Assembly (NCBI GenBank): GCA_949318235.1
Contig: OX439127.1
Location: 2,261,672 to 2,325,671 of the forward strand
Length of the DNA stretch: 64,000 nucleotides
Reading direction: 5' to 3'
DNA from: Ecdyonurus torrentis
Lineage: Eukaryota; Arthropoda; Insecta; Ephemeroptera; Heptageniidae
This document shows positions 10,796-22,900 of this stretch, in pieces (position 1 is the first letter of the stretch; the number at the start of each line of letters is the position of its first letter). The notes beneath the pieces were generated by a model. The model saw only the letters and a program-made list of their open reading frames with translations, had not been told where the DNA came from and did no database searches. A program made the position numbers and the translations under genes.

Positions 10796-11116
10796 CTAAG
10801 TTTTACCAGAGATTAGATCGTGGTAATTATTATAAACTGGGGTAGAACTTGATTTTTTGATGCGGATCTTATTTCGGTTAGAAATAAGAGACGTGTTGTC
10901 TTTCTTACTATTTACAGCTGGCGTTAAATTATCCATTTGACGTTGGAGTTTATCAATTCGTGCCAATAAACCAGGAATTAGTTTGCATTGGCACTGAACA
11001 CAATTTGTACAGTTCTGAGTATTTGTGTTTACTATTGGGGTGTTTGAAAGCATAGGGGGCGTGGCCCATGGGACCTGAGAAGCCGCGTGATTTTGAGCAC
11101 CCCATTGCTCGGACTC
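10796..11116 (-). pseudogene. LINE ORF1-like fragment, Cys cluster and coiled coil (left copy)
   Basis: The frame is open from the element edge and includes WGAQNHAASQVPWAT, then CTNCVQCQCK (four closely spaced Cys), then LLARIDKLQRQMDNL, a short heptad-type helix, then a basic Ser-rich tail. This composition resembles nucleic-acid-binding ORF1 proteins of LINEs, although no named domain is evident. It stops at TAG after SGKT, whereas the right-arm copy reads CAG there and continues to 52,308. The 5' part is missing. Confidence 0.6.
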
Positions 11117-11117
11117 T

Positions 11118-11399
11118 ATTATTATTATTATTATTTTATTATTCTAATAAAAATTATCATGCCTCTTAATTAAACATTTCATAAAGGTATCAAATATAAA
11201 AATTTTAAATATATGAAATAGTATTAAAAAAAAAAATAAAATAAAAAAAACATGCCAGAAGGTTGGTAAAATAAAAATTAATAAATTGTTGCGTAATGGA
11301 TTATAATACAAAAAAAAAGCACCCATTAGAATAAGGATAATATATTAAATTATATTTTATTATGTATAAAGAAAAACTAAAATTCCATAATTATGCTGT
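11118..11399. other. TTA microsatellite and AT-rich DNA
   Basis: A short (TTA)n run borders the LINE 5' edge, followed by AT-rich DNA with no supported gene. Confidence 0.5.
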
Positions 11400-11567
11400 A
11401 TTGACTGATAAAGGAACAACTGTTTTGAGGCCGACTATTGACTAGTAAAGAAACAACGGTTTTGAGGCCAACTATAGGCGATTTGGGTCACATCCGCTTC
11501 CGGATGCGGATGTGACCAAAATTGCTTATAGTCGGCTTCAAAACAGTTGTTCCTTTATCAGTCAATA
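11400..11567. repeat. Foldback element, GGAACAACTGTTTTGA family
   Basis: TTGACTGATAAAGGAACAAC at the left pairs with GTTGTTCCTTTATCAGTCAA at the right, and inner segments (CATCCGCTTCCGGATGCGGATG) complete a hairpin. Related copies lie at 19,312-19,446 and, partial, near 25,625. The mirror is 51,507-51,674. Confidence 0.8.
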
Positions 11568-12241
11568 AGTGATTTTGGTCACATCTAAAGCAAACTATAT
11601 TAACGGTCATTCCTTCTACAAGCATGATCGACCCATAAGAAAAAATAAACGCAATATTTGCAGTTAAATGTGTGAGTTTTGGTAGAAAAGTGATCATGCA
11701 TTTTGGTACTTGATGAGATAATATAGCATCAATTTTTGTGCCATTTCCTCATACTTACATTTATACCAAAAACGTAATCATTTGTAACGGTACTTTTTTT
11801 TCTTTTTGTAATGCACATTGTTGTGTTGAAAATGTAAAAGGTAAAAGTAGTCAACTTGAATATAAGAAATCAAATATTAATATCATAATTTGTTTACCTT
11901 CTTTATTGTAGTCTTGGTTCAGGAACATGGACATGTTTTGAACTCATCGAGGAAAGCCCAAGTTTTATTTATTTATTATTATTATTATCTTGATTTTTTT
12001 TTCCAAAAGGGGAATTGTCCTATAAATCAAGTTCTGCGTTTGATTTTGTAATTCCTGAATTCATTATGTATTTTTCTTAGATTTTTTTGTTTAATATGTG
12101 ATATGACATAACAGTTGGTAAATTTTGCATGAGTTATGCACGCTTAAGTTACCAATTGTAAAGCCATACAATTATTATTTTTTTTATTATTTATTTATTT
12201 TTTTAATATTCAATGAACTCAAAATATAGAAAAATCGCTCA
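11568..12241. other. AT-rich stretch, nothing recognised
   Basis: No coding or RNA signature. Its mirror (about 50,833-51,506) diverges mainly in homopolymer lengths. Confidence 0.5.
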
Positions 12242-13336
12242 TTTCGATCACGCAGGATGTTTAGGACGTATCAGAGAAATGTTTTTTTTTTCGCAAACTT
12301 TGAAGTTTTGAACAACATATCGCAGCAACGAAAACATTGAAAAATATTTAATGCCTATCATCTAAAAGCCTGTTTAGTTGGCAATGTATGAGCATAGTTT
12401 CAGATTTTTCATGTTATTAATAAGCTCGCAAAAAATTAATTAGTAACTGAGAGTGCATTTTTATCTCGGAATTTTCAGAGGTATGCCAACTTAAGCTGAC
12501 ATATCTACGTTATCCATAATACAAAAAAATTCAAACTTATTTTTTATTGTGTATAAACATTCCTAGTACACGCTACAATATCGAAAAAAAATTGCAAAAA
12601 TTTGCACTTGCCAAAAATTAGCAAAATCTAAAACTCAATGCATCTCCAGATTTACTGGCGTGATCCAATTGAAACTTAAACTACAAACGTGTTCTAGTGT
12701 TTTTTTAACAGTGCTTATATAAAACTTAATTATTTTGTTTTAGTTAATGAGAAATTAATTCTTTTTTAAATTTTGTGTTAGGAGGGTTGCCTACTTCATG
12801 CTTCATCAGACACTCAAAAAATTGGAAATCACCGTAAAATCAAAAATCGCTAATTTTTTTAAAAGCATTGTTAGAAGAACACTTAAATACGTTTGCAGTT
12901 TAAGTTTTAATTGGATCACGTTAATAAATCTGGAGATACATTGAGTTCTAGATTTTGCTAATTTTTGGCAAGTGCAAATTTTTGCAATTTTTTTTTCGGT
13001 ATTGTAGCGTGTACTAGGAATGTTTATACACAATAAAAAATAAGTTTGAATTTTTTTGTATTATGGATAACGTAGATATGTCAGCTTAAGTTGGCATACC
13101 TCTGAAAATTCCGAGATAAAAATGCACTCTCAGTTACTAATTAATTTTTTGCGAGGTTAATAATGACATGAAAAATCTGAAACTATGCTCATACATTGCC
13201 AACTAAACAGGCTTTTAGATGATAGGCATTCAATATTTTTCAATGTTTTCGTTGCTGCGATATGATGTTCAAAACTTCAAAGTTTACGAAAAAATACATT
13301 TCTCTGATACGTCCTAAACATCCTGCGCGTTCGATA
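12242..13336. repeat. Large foldback element, about 1.1 kb with roughly 480-bp arms
   Basis: The left end TCGATCACGCAGGATGTTTA pairs with the right end near 13,336. Pairing continues almost without gaps inward to about 12,720 and 12,840, leaving a short loop with ATTCTTTTTTAAATTTTG. No ORF of note lies inside. The mirrored copy is 49,737-50,832. Confidence 0.88.
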
Positions 13337-13602
13337 TAATGATTCAAGACACTCAAAACCGTATTTTCTTTCAGTTAATGCAATAAAATACCCCCCACTC
13401 ACCTATTTTCTGCCTTTAGACACGTCATCTAAAACTTTTTTTAACATAATATATCACTGATCTCATTAATATACAGGGTTAAATGTTTAGAATTCAGATA
13501 CCCAGAATATTTAGTACGTATTGAACATGATGGTGCCATTATTTAATTAAATTGTTCTACAAGTCAATATTTATCAAAGTGAAATTATCAACTTTTTTAT
13601 TA

Positions 13603-14389
13603 TTAAAGTAGTTTGAACGAGATTGTTAAAAGCTGATTTTATATTTTTTTTGCAGTTTGGTGCTTACTTAATTTTAATTTAATCATTAAAAACTTTGCAA
13701 TAACCAAGTCTCGATCCGCTGACTTTCGTCATGTAAAAGCAGCGCTCTACCAACTGTGCTGTCAAGGCACTAAGTAAGTATCCAGCAAATTATATATATA
13801 TTGCTTTTTGTAACTATTTGCTAATCAAACACTTTTCTCGCTTCTCAGTGCATATATTAATTAATTATAATGAAGTTAATACAAAAAAGTACATTTGCAA
13901 GAGTTTTATTAATATTTATGAGCTCAATTAACGTTTATATCTCGTTTCTACCGCGATCGCGAAGATTCGGTAACTGCAGCGCCTCTAGCGGCCGATTTCT
14001 GAACTATATAAAAATTACTTGTTAACAAAAAAATTCTCAGTTTCAGCTCTTTTAGTCACAAAGTTCTCAGTGCGTTTCGAACCAAATTTAGTTTAATGCT
14101 TTTAAAAGTTTCTTTGTTTATCAAAGAGCTTATTTATCTGTTTTTGAGTCCATTTAATAACACTTTCGCAGAAATATGAATGATCTACTGTGGAGGGGGA
14201 ATGAATTTTCAGCCATTAACCCAATGCTGTATGAGAAAAATGCTCGACTTTGCGGCTAGTTTTTAATATGTGTTTTCGAACTAAATGTAATTTTATAATA
14301 CATCAATAGGAGCGTAGAGAAATAAGGAATCTATAGGTAACATAAAAACGGCGTTTAATAACAATGAAAACTCGTTTAAACTACTTTAA
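13603..14389. mobile_element. TTAA-flanked element, tandem copy 1
   Basis: It starts TTAAAGTAGTTTGAACGAG and ends CTCGTTTAAACTACTTTAA, giving terminal inverted repeats of about 15 bp inside TTAA. It shares its right TTAA with the next copy. TTAA flanks are the target preference of piggyBac- and Kolobok-type elements. There is no transposase. An internal minus-strand tRNA-like segment is listed separately. Confidence 0.8.
13698..13771 (-). other. tRNA-like segment inside TTAA element copy 1
   Basis: On the minus strand a 74-nt segment has an A-box-like CAGTTGGTAGAGCGCTGC and a B-box-like CGGATCGAGAC at tRNA spacing. The anticodon and acceptor stems pair poorly, so it is a decayed tRNA or a tRNA-derived SINE head and not a functional tRNA gene. 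Confidence 0.5.
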
Positions 14390-15169
14390 AGTAGTTTGAA
14401 CGAGGTTGTTAACAGCTGATTTTAAATTTATTTGAATTTTGGCGCTCACTTGAATTTAATTTCATCATTAAAAACTTTTCAATAACCGAGTCGCGATCCG
14501 CTGACCCTCGTCATGTAAAAGCGGCGCTCAACCAAACTGTGCTGTCAAGGCACTAAGAGATAATCCAGCAAATCATATATATATTGCTTTTTGTAACTAT
14601 TTTCTAATCAAACACTTTTCTCGCTTCTCAGTGCATATATTAATTAATTATAATGAAGTTAATACAATTTAAGTACATTTGCAAGAGTTTTATTAACATT
14701 TATGAGCTCAATTGACGTTTATATCTCGTTTCTCCCGCAATCGCCCGCGATCGCCATGATTCGGCACCTCTAGCGGCCGATTTCCGAACTATATAAAAAT
14801 TACTGGTTAACAAAAAAATTCTCATTTTCAGCTCTTTTAGTCACAAAGTTCTCAGTGCGTTTCGAACCAAATTTAGTTTAATGCTTTTAAAAGTTTCTTT
14901 GTTTATCAAAGAGCTGATTTATCTGTTTTTGAGTCCATTTAAATACACTTTCGCAGAAATATGAATGATCTACTGTGGAAGGATCCTGGCTTTTTCAGCC
15001 ATTAACCAATGTTGTATGAGGAAAATGCTCGACTTTGCGGCTATTTTTTTATTTGCGTTTCGAACTAAATGTATTTTTTATTACATCAATAGGAGCATAG
15101 AGAAATAAGGAATCTATAGGTAGCACTAAAATGGCGTTTAAATAATATCAAAACTCGTTCAAACTACTT

Positions 15170-15171
<2 letters not shown>
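14386..15171. mobile_element. TTAA-flanked element, tandem copy 2
   Basis: A second head-to-tail copy of the preceding element, sharing the TTAA at 14,386-14,389 and ending CTCGTTCAAACTACTTAA. It carries its own tRNA-like segment near 14,475-14,555. The right arm holds only one copy (48,696-49,472), which mixes sites typical of copies 1 and 2. Confidence 0.82.
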
Positions 15172-15200
<29 letters not shown>

Positions 15201-15305
15201 ACTAAAAAACTTAAAACATTTATCTGGGTGGTATTATAAAATAACTCAAGCACTTTCTTCTTTCTTTCTTTTTTTTTTTAACTTCATATTCCTGAATGTC
15301 ATTCA

Positions 15306-15647
15306 TTAAAGCCATAGACCACATAAAACAACATGTGCTTTTTAATGAATAAACACGGAATGGGATCTTCAAAACTAATTACAATTTTTACCAGAATTTT
15401 AATGTAGCCCCACATAAGAGCATGAAAAAACTCTAAAGTATGCAATTTGCGTGAAAATTCATGTTTATGACGTCAGTAACATGCAAAAATTAGTATGACA
15501 ATGTTGTGCGGGTTGCATAAATCGAAATTTTTGATCACTGCTATGGGGCAACTGTGGGTTTTGACACAAAGTAATGTTATTTATGTAAATCCCATCAAGT
15601 GTTTTGTGATTTGAATGCTTAAGTTTTTCTCTGGCCTATTCCTTTAA
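15306..15647. mobile_element. TTAA-flanked MITE, 342 bp
   Basis: It begins TTAAAGCCATAGACC and ends GGCCTATTCCTTTAA, so short terminal inverted repeats sit within TTAA. It has no ORF. It is related in termini to 25,941-26,396. The mirror is 48,224-48,565. Confidence 0.7.
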
Positions 15648-16470
15648 GTGATTTATTTGTGTTTAAAGAGGGAAAAGAGCGTGATAAAATGTAAGACATA
15701 TCAGGCTTTCCAAAAGTTGACTTCTTTCACCTTAAATTTTCTTCAAACGTATATTTTTGTGTGATACTTTGTAATACAGTAAACTCAAAGCATTTAATTA
15801 AGTTTCTTAAAATATACAAACGTTATTTTGTATTTATTCTTTATTTGTAAAATTGTATTTATATATCCTATTATTACATCAAGGCTTTTTTTGTTATATT
15901 ATATCGGTATTATTTCTTTTTAGAACCATTAAACATTATTATTTGCTAAAGTTTACTGTAATTCCGGGATAAAAATGTAAATTATATTTATATAAAAAAA
16001 CAAACTTAAATGGTAATTTGAGGGGGGAAAGCACACGTATCTTGTGATTTGCATACATACATTCCGCAATTTAAACATTGTTAAATTATATTTTTCAAAA
16101 AAAAAAAAAAAAAAAAAGCCTTAATGTAAAAAAAGTTAAAGAGGTTGATTGCTAACAACTAATTGTAGTCTACTCCCTTAATTATTTTTAAATTAATTTA
16201 TATTGCACAAATGAAATGTACCATAATTATTATTTTTCAATGATTTAATTTTATAATTTCCCTAAATTTATTTTACTTATTTTTTTATATATATCCTATT
16301 GAATATAATAATTAGCCTATTTACGTAATGCAAAATACTTTCAATTTGCAATAAATTTATTTGAACGCAAATTTTTAGTTTTAAAAAAATATGCGTTTTT
16401 TTTTTTATTATTATTATTATTTTTGTTAGTTGAAAATGTTGCACCATCTAAGCTACCATAGATCATAATA
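15648..16470. other. AT-rich stretch with A run, nothing recognised
   Basis: Contains an A run near 16,099-16,117 and otherwise low-complexity AT DNA. I see no exon that would extend the Tudor gene upstream. Confidence 0.5.
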
Positions 16471-16584
16471 GTGTTTGTTCGTAAACCCTGTTTTCATGTA
16501 ACAAAAAATGCGCATTCCATGTGAGTAACCAAAGATGATCGTCATTTTATGAGCAGTGGATAGGATTAATGAACAGCACTAATA
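16471..16584. repeat. Short foldback element, GTTCGTAAACCCTGTT family
   Basis: The left terminus GTTCGTAAACCCTGTTTTC matches the element at 586-700, but its right terminus is eroded (AATGAACAGCACTAAT). The mirror is 47,287-47,398, where the same erosion is present. Confidence 0.6.
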
Positions 16585-16887
16585 ATTATATAATTCACGC
16601 ATACTAGTTTAGAATGTCAAAACAAAATATTTATATAGAAACCATATGTTAATTACGCCTGGTCCGTGCAAGTATTAATTTTTCAAGTGCTGCTTATATG
16701 AAAAAAATTAATTTATTTTGCATGTAACTAATATGCGTTAACTATTAATAATAATATGGCTTTTGTTTGTGCATGGTATAATGTCAAAAACTTTTCTTTT
16801 TTTTTTTTTTTTTTTTTTAATTTTGATTTTGATTTTTTTTAAAGTGCAATAAATTTGAAACCAGTACACTGCATTTTAAAGTTTTCT

Positions 16888-17148
16888 GATCATCAATCAA
16901 GGTCCATATAATAAACAGGTTGAGCGCATCACAAAACTCGCGCATTTGATTTTATTTTGTGATAGGTGTACTTAATTCTAAGCCGATGCCGTTCACCAGC
17001 GTTCACCAGTTACGTCACTAATAAGGTACATAAAAATACACCCTGTTATATGACGTCTTTGGTGAATTCCTTTAAGCTGCGCGACCTTGGCCAAAACTTT
17101 TCCCGGAGCATCTCTAACCTCTTATATATGGACCTTGATCATCAATTA
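16888..17148. repeat. MITE, 261 bp, GATCATCAAT termini
   Basis: TGATCATCAATCAAGGTCCA at the left pairs with TGGACCTTGATCATCA at the right. The interior contains a GACGTC site and no gene; the open frame across it is not family-like. The mirror is 46,721-46,983. Confidence 0.75.
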
Positions 17149-17937
17149 ACAGTATTTTTAATGGTTCAATTGTGTGTTAAAAAAAATTCAAACATATATT
17201 ATTAGAAAAAAAAAAGTGTGCTGGATCATAATTTTATGCTCTTTTCAAAAATCAGAATTACAAAAAAAAAAAAAAAAAAAAAAAAAAGTTATTTTTCATT
17301 GCCATAAAATGAATGTATTCAAAAGACACAAATACTTAACACCAATTTTATACTTAATTAATCATACACATTTTTTTTAGATTTGAAATAGTCTTATTTT
17401 ATATCTAATTTATACCTTTATATTTTTTTTCCTTTTCACACCTTTGCCTAAACCTTTTTTCTTATTATTTGATCCTTTTAAAAAACTTATACGAATGGCG
17501 ACGCACCAAAAAAGAGCATTAGTATTATTAAAAATTGCGTATTATGCATTTTTGATAATATATTTTATAAGATTATGCTTATATAGTTAAATTATTATAA
17601 TAGTATTTTTAAAAATTAAACAAGTTTGTTTTTTAAACTTAATTTTTATATGCATTGAATTTTTACATTTGATCTTTTTTTTCTGTGTTTTTATATTTCT
17701 ATTATATATTTTATAAATTTATACTCACATATATCTTCAATTGTAATTTTTTATTAGCTTTCATTAGTTTTTAATATTTTTACTATTATTTTTGTATAAG
17801 ATATGCACAAAATATTTCATTACAATATTATTTTTAAATTTTTATCAAGGCATTTTGGAAAAACCCAGATTTTAAAATAATGCGCTACTATTCATAGGCC
17901 TGACTGCATTTTTTAATTTTATGTAATTTTCTTCTCC
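17149..17937. other. AT-rich stretch with A run, nothing recognised
   Basis: Low-complexity AT-rich DNA with an A run near 17,263-17,287. The mirror is about 45,943-46,720. Confidence 0.5.
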
Positions 17938-18269
17938 TTAAAGAGGAAGTTCAGGAGTTACAACATAGCTTCTTCAATGTTTAATAATGAGAACTGTTCA
18001 TAAACTCACATATGATGATCCAAAGCCCTTCCGTAGCCCCTTAAACTTGCGCTCATCCTGTGAGATATGCAACCTGCCACAACATTTTCTATAGTAAAGC
18101 CATAACTATGACGTAAAAGTTACGGCACAAGTTGCATATCTCGAGGGATGATAACGAGTTTGCGGGGCTACGGAAGGGCTTTGGGTCATTATATGTGAGT
18201 TTATGAACAGTTCTTCTCATTATCTAACTTTGAAGAAGGCATCTTGTAACCCCTGAACTTTCTCTTTAA
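17938..18269. mobile_element. TTAA-flanked foldback element, 332 bp
   Basis: It begins TTAAAGAGGAAGTTCAGGAG and ends CCCTGAACTTTCTCTTTAA. Almost the entire length folds back, including CAAAGCCCTTCCGTAGCCCC against GGGGCTACGGAAGGGCTTTG. A related copy lies in the Tudor gene intron at 28,386-28,728. The mirror is 45,611-45,942. Confidence 0.85.
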
Positions 18270-19070
18270 CGAATGAGGCTCCACTAAATTCCAAATTCAG
18301 AGACATTTTTGTTTTACGATAATTATTTATAAATTATTATTATGAATTTTGCCTAGGTTATATTTTTTTCTGTTTTTTTTTCTTTCACACTATATAACAT
18401 CATTAAAAAGGAGAGTAAAATAATTGTTTTGTTTAGTTTTTGTGTTGTTTCATGTTAAAAAAGTATGTGAACGCATGTAAACATTAAAATTTAACAAAAC
18501 AGTGATTTTAGCCACCACCACTCCATTTATTTTTACTATCAGTAACTTAAAAGAAATCCAAATAATTATGAAATAAAAATATAGATAATTAAATTGGAAA
18601 AAGTTTTACTTAAAAATTTAAAAAAATGTAGTCGGAGTTAACTAATTTTAATTGTTCCTTATATTCTATCCCTAAAAGTTAGTAAATTTTGGGGTTATTA
18701 AACCTTATTTAAAAAATGTTCATTATTATAATTTTTGCTGCTTGAATTTTTAACCGACAATATTATGTAGAAAAGATTTTATTTTAAATTTGGGTTTTTA
18801 CAATCTGTTATTATTATTATTATTATTATTTATTTTTGAAATTCTTATAATATAACAATATGTTTTCAAAGCTATTTAAGTTTTCCACTTTGCTGATAAA
18901 CTTAATTTTCATGTTTAATTATAGGTATATACTAATTTGAGCCTCCGATCATTACTGGTAAATTTATATTATCAAAGTTAAATTAAGAAGCTTTTTACCA
19001 CAGTGAAGTGTAGGTGAAGATCTTGATGCTACATTTAAAACAATTTAAAATGTGTCAACGGTGATGGTCC
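18270..19070. other. AT-rich stretch, nothing recognised
   Basis: No supported exon. The first half of LOTUS domain 1 and the start codon of the Tudor gene should lie upstream of 19,817, but I cannot find them here. Confidence 0.5.
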
Positions 19071-19310
19071 ACTCTTCTTTAGTTGCTAATAAAGAGTCTG
19101 GTTTTGATTGGCCATAAGAAAAAGTCGGACTGGTCTTTAGCAAATTTTGCCCTCAAAGCTTAAGAAACAAAAGTTTTTTTTTCTTTTTCATTGATTGATT
19201 GATTTATTTGGGTCATATGTAACCAACCTTGTAACCATACCTTGACCACTTACTGGCCCCAAAGGACCCAATCCAATAAACCTGCCTTAGAGTGATAACG
19301 ATATTGACAG
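19071..19310. repeat. Dispersed repeat (GGTTTTGATTGGCCAT family)
   Basis: A block beginning GGTTTTGATTGGCCATAAG and a block with GGGTCATATGTAACC after ATTGATTGATT recur in permuted order at 20,035-20,190. They resemble tails of a short retroelement. The family is not identified. Confidence 0.5.
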
Positions 19311-19311
19311 A

Positions 19312-19446
19312 TAAAGGAACAACTGTTTTGAAGCCGACTATAAGCAATTTCGATCACATCCGCTTCCGTTTCGACTTACTGCACATGTGTATAAGGAGAA
19401 ACGGAAGCGGATGTGACCGAAATCGCTTATAGTCGGCCACAAAACC
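19312..19446. repeat. Foldback element, GGAACAACTGTTTTGA family
   Basis: ATTGACAGATAAAGGAACAA, followed by CATCCGCTTCCGTTTC and its inverse GAAACGGAAGCGGATG. The right end is decayed and replaced by repeats of AAACCTACTA. Mirror 44,438-44,572. Confidence 0.7.
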
Positions 19447-19816
19447 TACTAAAACCTACTAAACCTACTAAAAACCAATAAGTAACTGAAAAAGAGTGCC
19501 GTCATAACCAATGTCGCAATCAAATGTATGTTTACTGTGCCATCAAGATCTTCACCTTGTCATCATGGTAAAATCTCGATTTTGTGAAGTTCAATTCTGT
19601 GAATTTCTCAATTTTGTGAAATGTCAATTTTTTGGTTCCATTTTCACTAAATCGAGAGTTAACTATATTTCCCAATTTATAATTTTTTAACAAAGCAAAC
19701 TTAATAATTTTTTGAAAACATATTACAAAACAACACAGAAAAGAAAAGATGTAAAAATTCTATACTTATAGTATAATCAAAAGTAATATTCTAATGTTAA
19801 ATATTATGTCTTATAG

Positions 19817-19988
19817 GCTCGTTTCAACACAACTTTGGATCCACAACGTTTGGGTTACTCTAGTTGCATGGACATGGCACAAAACTTGCCTCAGGTATTC
19901 CAGGTAGAACGACCCAATACCTATAGTGATGCTATAGTTAAACCTGCAGGAGCCACACCTAGACCTGCAGTCTCTGCTGTTACACAAG
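19817..19988 (+). CDS. Exon 1 (left): end of LOTUS domain 1
   Basis: The acceptor TCTTATAG precedes and GTATTT follows. It encodes RLGYSSCMDMAQNLPQVFQV, the second helix-turn and last strand of a LOTUS fold, then a Pro/Ala-rich linker. It ends in phase 1. The mate at 43,896-44,067 differs by one silent base. Confidence 0.8.
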
Positions 19989-22900
19989 GTATTTTATTTA
20001 TACGATAACTGCTTTTACTTTTTTTTTTCTACCATTTATTTATTTAGGTCATATGTAACCATCCCCTTTACCTTGACTACTTCCTGGCTTCATAGGACCT
20101 GCAAAGGTTTTGATTGGCCATGAGAAAAAGTCAGACTGGTCTGTAGCAAATTGTGCCCACCAAGCTCAACAAACAAAGTTTTCTTTCTTTTTTTTTTTTG
20201 TATTTTTGATTTTTAATTTTTTTGTATTTTTTGTATTTTTTTTCACATTGGTTTTATACATATTTCAAATAGATTGGTCGCATATTTATATTCTTGCAAT
20301 CAGCCAATCAGCAAGCTGTGCTCATACAAAAGCAATTTAGTAAAAGAAAGGTAAATGTTAAAAAAAAAACAAAAAAAATGTTAAGCTACTATAGTTTTTA
20401 TTTTTTTTTCTTGCATATCATTATTTTTACGTCAAATTGAAGCTTCTTACACTTTACAAATCTGTATCTTTCTGAAGAATTCTCACCTGTTTTATATAGC
20501 AGAAGCTCCAGATAGCATTCACTTTGTCAAGTGTATATATTGTTCATCCTTTGTGAATTTCACATTTCATTTTGGTGTGAGAAGATCAATATAGACCATA
20601 GTGCTAGAACATGTGAACCCAAAGTTACAATTAACCATAGGTAATAATTATAAAAAAATTAAAGAACCTGCAGTTTATTAATTTTCAAATCCACAAGCTC
20701 ACCTACTTTTCTCTATTATTAAAAAAAAAAGTTTTAATTATAGGTTAATCATTTTAAATTGTTTTGAACACTGACAAAAAAGAAATTAAAAAAAAATCAA
20801 ATAAACCATTAAAAATTAAGCCCATATTAGAATTTTATAAAAGGAAACCAACTAAAAACTAAAAAAAAAAATAAAAAAAAAATAATAGGGTAATAATAAA
20901 TAACAAAAATAAAAAAGTTTAATTTCATTTCCTATTCTAAAAGAAAACATCCTCCTAAATCAATAGATATTCAAATTTGTAATTTTTGAGTTCATTACTC
21001 AAAAAATTACAAATTTGCATATCTATTGATTATTGTTCTCTTTTAGAATTTATGAACTCCCCCCCCCCCCCTCCCAATTTTTTTTTTAGTCTTCCTCATT
21101 GAGGAGGAAAAAAAATGATACAATGAAATATAGGTGCTCATTTTTTTGAATTATTAATATTTTTTTTTAATTGATCTTTCAGAATTCATTTATAGAAGCT
21201 TATTGTTTATGCAAGTCTTTAAATTGATTTTTTTTTGCAGCATCCACTAATTTGACACCCAAGGTTCCAGCCGAGGTAAGGAAGAACATCATCAACTTAC
21301 TACGAACCTATTCAACGTACGGTATAGGGGTAGACTTCTTTGCTCAGGCTTACCAGGTAAATGAATATTACCATAGTCTTATCATTAGAGAAAATTATTT
21401 TTTATTTTATTCAACTCATAGAACACAATACATAAAATTTTAAAGGTCATGTATCGACAGGCTTGTACTGGCCATAAGAGCAAGTCTGCGTTAGTGGACG
21501 TCCCCTTCCCCCCCCCCCCCCCCCTTAAGCCCAAAAAAGGGCGTAACTAGGGTGTTACACCCCTTTCTGTGGCCCCTAGAGAGGATGTTAAACCCTTTTT
21601 GCGTACGAGTGCCAGCCCCAGTCCGACCCTGTGTATCAATGTTTACCCATCGAAATGAACGAACTACACTTTACAAATTTGACTCAAAATGCACGATCAG
21701 GCCAAAATGGCGCTTCTACATATTTTAACAGGAGAACTGTATGGGTAAACTTGAAATTTGTAAAGTGTAGATCGGGCATTTTGAACAAAATTTGCAAAAT
21801 GTAATATATTCATTTTGACGGGCAAGCATTGGTATGTTAGCCTGCTTCAGAGAGAAATACCCTCATGTTGAAGCAAAATCATAATTACAAATTGTGTAGA
21901 AAATAAAAATGACATTATTACTAGCAATGACATTATTACTCTTCTTGAGCAATGAATAACATATTGCTCAGCATAGGACAAACGTAGGTTTTGGCTATTT
22001 TCTTTAAAAAATTAGCTTTTTTTTGGTCATTATTATTTTTCTTGCATACTTGAGGTACTAATTCAACCGGGTAACAGCATCAATGCCCTCAAAAAAATTG
22101 CAAAGTATTTTTAAACTGGCAAAATGTGCCATTTTCCTATACCTGCCAATGTTATTTAGTACTCACTTTTATGACATTGACTTTAACATGAATGAAACCA
22201 CCCTTTATTGATATAAAATTTGTTGTGTATGTTTCTAGGGTCAACATGGCAATGTATTAGACCCAGTCAGGTATGGATATAAGGACGTGAAGGAGCTGCT
22301 TCATTCTCTGACCACTTCAGATGTAATACTCTCTTTGATCGATGGGTCATATCGAGTCTTTGCCAAGAACTTCCAGGCAACCTCTGCAGTCATCTCGGAG
22401 GGTTTAGTAAGTAGTTTTGTGAACCTTAGCTTCTGTCGGATTGTCATAAGGGTTGTATTCAGATGGCTAGTATCTCAAAATATAAAAAGAAAATTTGCAA
22501 ACTATATGATGCCATTTGAAAGTTAACAGTAACAGCTACCTATGATAAAATTTTGTGAACTTATGACCATCAGATAAGAGAGAAAATAATTAATGAAATT
22601 AACATGGGCTCTTATGGGACTAAAACTTCCAAAAAATCTCAATTTAAAATCTAGCATGGTGACTCCCCAATTTTTTTTGCATTTTTGAAGATACCTTATC
22701 CTAATGTGTCACATTGTGCAAAATTTCAGATTTTTCTTTCTTTACAACTTTAGTCAAATCCCGTAGTAGCTGATTTCTTGCCTTAGAGTGTTGCTTGAGC
22801 TGAACTGATGATTGATTGTAAAGTACCAGGTAGCTATGAATGTTTCCAAAGTTATTTATAATCATTTATACAGTTTCAGACAAATGAGAGGTTACATTTG

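Larger units (their letters stand above)
8975..11116 (-). mobile_element. Non-LTR retrotransposon fragment with macrodomain and endonuclease (left copy)
   Basis: On the minus strand the order is a Cys/coiled-coil ORF (11,116-10,796), a macrodomain ORF (10,781-9,975), then an APE-type endonuclease (to 9,088) and the start of the linker (to about 8,981). The reverse transcriptase is absent. It starts next to a TTA microsatellite at about 11,118 and ends about 20-30 bp from the point where the right-arm copy carries the 8.3-kb insertion. It is the mirror of 51,961-54,080 and differs from it by nonsense changes, so this copy is the more decayed one. Confidence 0.88.

Noticed and set aside
16966..17380. 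Open frames as an upstream exon of the Tudor gene
   Set aside because: They lie in a MITE and an A run and show no LOTUS-like sequence or suitable donor.
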